A stretch of 64,000 bases of DNA, taken from assembly GCA_022225965.2 (NCBI GenBank), contig JAKJXP020000155.1:1-64000 (forward strand), read 5' to 3'. Under the pieces are notes generated by a model that made no database searches, had not been told where the DNA came from, and saw only the letters and a list, made by a program, of their open reading frames with translations. This DNA is from Diatrype stigma. Its lineage: Eukaryota; Ascomycota; Sordariomycetes; Xylariales; Diatrypaceae. Numbering within the stretch: position 1 is the first letter of the stretch; each line of letters begins with the position of its first letter. The position numbers were made by a program, and so were the translations under genes. This document shows positions 60,992-64,000 of this stretch, piece after piece.

Positions 60992-63900
60992 TCACATCAT
61001 CATCATACCAGTACTCCGGGGCGGGGGTGATCCCTCCAACTCCGAAGCAAAACCACCACCACCTCCTCCGCTCCCCATCTGCTGCTGCTGCTGCTGGCGT
61101 CGCGGCGGGCTCGTCGTCTCGCTGCCGCTACCGCCGCCGCGACCGGCGTAATAGAGCTCGCCCGGGCGCGGCGCCGCGGGACTCTCCGGCAGTTCCGCCG
61201 CCGCCGTCGCCGTCGTCGTCGCCGTCGCATTCGTCAGCGTCGGGCTCCCGACCACGGGGCTCAGGGGCTGTTCCATGGGGACGAGGGGCCCGCCCTGCTG
61301 GATTGTGGGGATCTCCTCGCCCACCGAGTGGCGGCTGCTGAGTAAGACCGAGCGCTCGTCTGAAGCTAATAAAATTGGCAAAAAAATATATTACATGCCA
61401 TGGAGCAGCCCGGGCGGGGCCGGGCAGGCAGGCAGTTTTTTAAAAAAAATCGTTAGCCGTTTGTTCTGATATCGATGTGACTGACGTATTCAGTGGCGGT
61501 CGTGTAGCTAGCTAAATGACTAGCTAGCTGTCCTTTGCAACTGCTTTACATGATAATAGCTACCGTGTTGGTAGGTAGGTAGGTAGATTCAGGGGTAGAT
61601 TGGGAGGGAGGGATTGGGATGGGATGGGCTGGGCTGGGCTGGACTGGGCGGGGCTTGGTATGGTTTGGTATGGCATGGCATGGTATGGTATGGTGAAACC
61701 TTTTTCTTCTCTCTCATGCTACGTACCGGTGTTAGCGCTGCCGTCCTCGCTCATGAGCTGGCGCGGGAAGCCGCTGATGGGCAGGACGGTGACGCCCGAG
61801 GGGTAGACGCTGGTCTGGAGGCCGAGGGAGATCTTGGTGGCCGACTGCTCCTTGACGGCGTGGAGGCGGACGCGGTCGATCTCGAAGTAGCCGCGCAGCC
61901 GCATGTCCTCCAGCGTCGGCTCGTCCAGGAGCACCTGCCGCGCCGGCCACCGCGTGCTGTCCTCCTCGATGAGGAAGTACGGCTCGAAGTTGTTCTTCAG
62001 GTGCGCCCAGAGGAAGGTCCCGAGCGCCTTCAGCTCGTCCGACGAGTTGCGGAACCGACAGCATATCGAGCCTGTACAAAAGGGGAGAAACCGCAGATCG
62101 CGGGGCCGGGTGGCCGCGCGCGCGCGTGCTTGCGTTAGTGGACTTTATCGTTCTCGTTTTTCCTGTTCTCTGCCCCGGTGACTTTTTTGTCTTTGGCTGG
62201 GGAAGAGGAGGGGTGGTAAGGGTAAGGTGGAAGGGAATACTTGCCTGTGCACATGTAGCCCGATGCTGTCTGCCGGATGGATGTGGGGTCCTTCTCGAAG
62301 AAGAACGTGCTCGCGATGAGCCTGTGTGCGATTTCCCTGACCTCCGGCATCTGCCGAAGGACCTCCTCGACCTCCTGCTCGACATCATCCATCTTCTGTA
62401 TCTGGTCGAACTTGGGTATGGGCATGAGCAGCTCGGGGGACATCCGCATGTAGTGGTGGTCGCTGTCGTCCGTTACCTGCAGATGGTGAGAGCTCCCCGA
62501 CATGAACCGGGACCACGCCCTATCGCATTCCTTGTACTCGTTCAGCCTTTGCGAGCCCGACGTGTTGAGCACCGGCACCACGAGCGGCGCCCGTGTCTGC
62601 TGGTTGGAGTGGACACTGCTGCCACTAGAGGCTTGTGTGGCTCGCGATGTCCGGCCATTTGACGGCTTAACTTGGTCCCTGACTTGCGACCCTGTGCCAA
62701 TAGAGAGCAACATATCCGGTACGGCCCTGGAGACGTCGCCCCAGATCAGTTTCGCCTCATGATGAGCAACCCAAACGGGGTTTTTGTGGTCTAAGCCGCC
62801 GTCGAGATACCGGTTTCCTGTCTCTGGCTTATAGAATGGTCTAAAGTAGGGAGATGTTGTAGAAGCCGCTCGAGCACTAGATACCATTGGTTAGAAATGC
62901 GTGTTCATTATGGAAGTGGGATGGCCAACTCACGCTTCCCAGATCTTGATTTCCTTAGTCGGCGTATCGTAGCGGACGAATTCGTACGGGAGTTCTAGTC
63001 ACCTTTAGACGGAGTTGTTACACCCTAAAGGGGGGGATCTTGTATTCATACCTTCACCAACGGAATCAGGTCGGTTATAATTTGCAAACACGACGGGCTG
63101 CTGGTCGAATATGGATGTGGCCGTGACGGCAACTCTGGTAGGCGTATGGTGCTGAGACTTGACGCTGACGCCACCGAAGAATGCTTGGTCATCGAAATAT
63201 CCCTTCATAGCCTTCTCCAGCGGCTGTGTTTTGTAGACACTACGGTGTAGCAGATTCGAAAGCGTCCCAAATATGGGCATATTTGTTAGTTCGCGTGGTG
63301 TAAAGGCTTCCTTGACTATCGCCTTGAACTTCTTAATGGTCTCATTGACCGACCATCTATTTACTCCTAGGCCGATAGCGATCACCCCACCAGTGCTAGA
63401 CCTATGTCAGTTTATGGAAACCTACAACGTCTTGATGTTGACGATCAACGTACCCAGTACCGACCATAAGGTCGAAAAAACTTTGAACAGGCAGCTTCGG
63501 CCCCAATACCCTTTCAATGGCTTTCAGAACCTGGAGCTGCACAATGCCCCTGATACCCCCGCTGTGTCGACGACGTTAGCAAAACTCGCTGGATTCTTGA
63601 AGGCGCTGCAAATACCTGTCCAGACAGAGGACTCTAGCCCCGGCAAATCGTGGTTTCATCGTGGTAAACCAGGGGCTCGGCATCACCTCACGAACGTGTA
63701 GCGGACACCGACTTAGCTCAATAGTGGTCTTCGACGTCGTCCGCCCGTATAACTGTATGCACGGAAGGCACAGCACGTGCCCGCACGGCAACACGCATTC
63801 CGGCAGCTCCCTAAGGCACGAGAAGCAAGCCGAGTGGCTCACATAAGCCGACACGTTTCCAACTACTTGGTAGAATTCGTTGATGCGTTCTCGATGGAGC

Positions 63901-64000
63901 AGGGAGGCTATCTGAAGGTCGGTCTTGTTGGGCAGCTTCTGCCCGAGTTCGAACGAGGCGCTCAGAAGCCTCAATAAGCTCGTCCGTATCAACCTGCTCC
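60992..64000 (-). CDS. RING-finger plus patatin-like phospholipase protein (5' partial)
   Basis: Seven exons are visible, running 64000-63616, 63561-63454, 63395-63052, 62994-62934, 62876-62245, 62071-61727 and 61365-60992; the 5' end lies beyond the window. A RING-like finger (63827-63696) shows C-x2-C, LPCGHVLCLPC and C-x2-H. The patatin core follows: oxyanion-loop LDSGGIRG across the first visible intron, then QSFFDLMVG before the nucleophile elbow, and the catalytic Asp motif YLDGGLDHKNP. The C-terminus is Pro/Gln/Gly-rich and ends in four Met. Patatins hydrolyse acyl chains from lipids with a Ser-Asp dyad; RING-patatin fusions are a fungal family whose role is unclear. Two oddities: with the better-placed acceptor the elbow reads VGTGTGG, lacking the nucleophile serine, and the fifth visible intron begins GC (GCAAGT). 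That GC donor is required to keep the conserved CTGSICCRFRN frame. Confidence 0.9.
61600..61695. repeat. degenerate GGGCT/GGTAT repeats in patatin gene intron
   Basis: Five-base units (GGGAT, GGGCT, then GGTAT and GCATG) fill part of the 361-base intron 61366-61726, the longest intron in the visible patatin gene. Confidence 0.85.

Overview
The window looks like nuclear DNA of a filamentous ascomycete (Pezizomycotina, most likely a Sordariomycete). Genes are split by short GT-AG introns of about 50-260 bases with CTRAC/CTAAC-type branch sites. The recognisable proteins have typical fungal architectures. Intergenic DNA is full of simple repeats built on TAGGTA/TACCTA, and one repeat pair carries transition-dominated divergence like that left by repeat-induced point mutation (RIP). 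There are no operons, CRISPR arrays, rRNAs or convincing tRNAs.

Layout. Bases 1 to about 19.6 kb form a gene desert holding microsatellites and one clear 218-bp TA-flanked miniature inverted-repeat element. From there the window carries nine supported gene models: a bZIP transcription factor (19.7-20.6 kb, +), a CIA30-domain protein (23.3-24.3 kb, +), a Kha1-like K+/H+ antiporter (30.0-32.9 kb, +), a LaeA/UMTA-like SAM methyltransferase (35.8-37.3 kb, +), a secreted Val/Thr-rich repeat protein (42.5-44.2 kb, +), a small putative membrane protein (45.2-46.0 kb, +), the CCR4-NOT subunit Caf40/Rcd1 (47.9-49.2 kb, -), the polarity kinase Kin1 (52.3-55.8 kb, -), and a RING plus patatin-like phospholipase protein (61.0 kb to beyond the right edge, -). 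The exon structures were rebuilt by hand from frame, splice sites and family similarity.

Mobile DNA sits between the genes. It comprises a 660-bp Harbinger/Tourist-type element with TTA target-site duplications (50161-50820), a roughly 1.65-kb patch of interleaved, transition-riddled inverted repeats between kin1 and the patatin gene (56.9-58.55 kb), and a 241-bp unit bounded by a perfect 31-bp inverted repeat (41.7-41.9 kb). The first two carry minisatellites sharing the core CTGCCCAT.

The genes do not form one obvious pathway. They are a housekeeping/regulatory mix (mRNA turnover, polarity, ion homeostasis, transcription, possible complex I assembly) with a few accessory-type genes (methyltransferase, cell-surface repeat protein, RING-patatin). 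The most unusual single observation is a pair of acceptor sites 6 bases apart in the patatin gene. By my reading, the choice between them decides whether the protein has a serine at the lipase nucleophile position.
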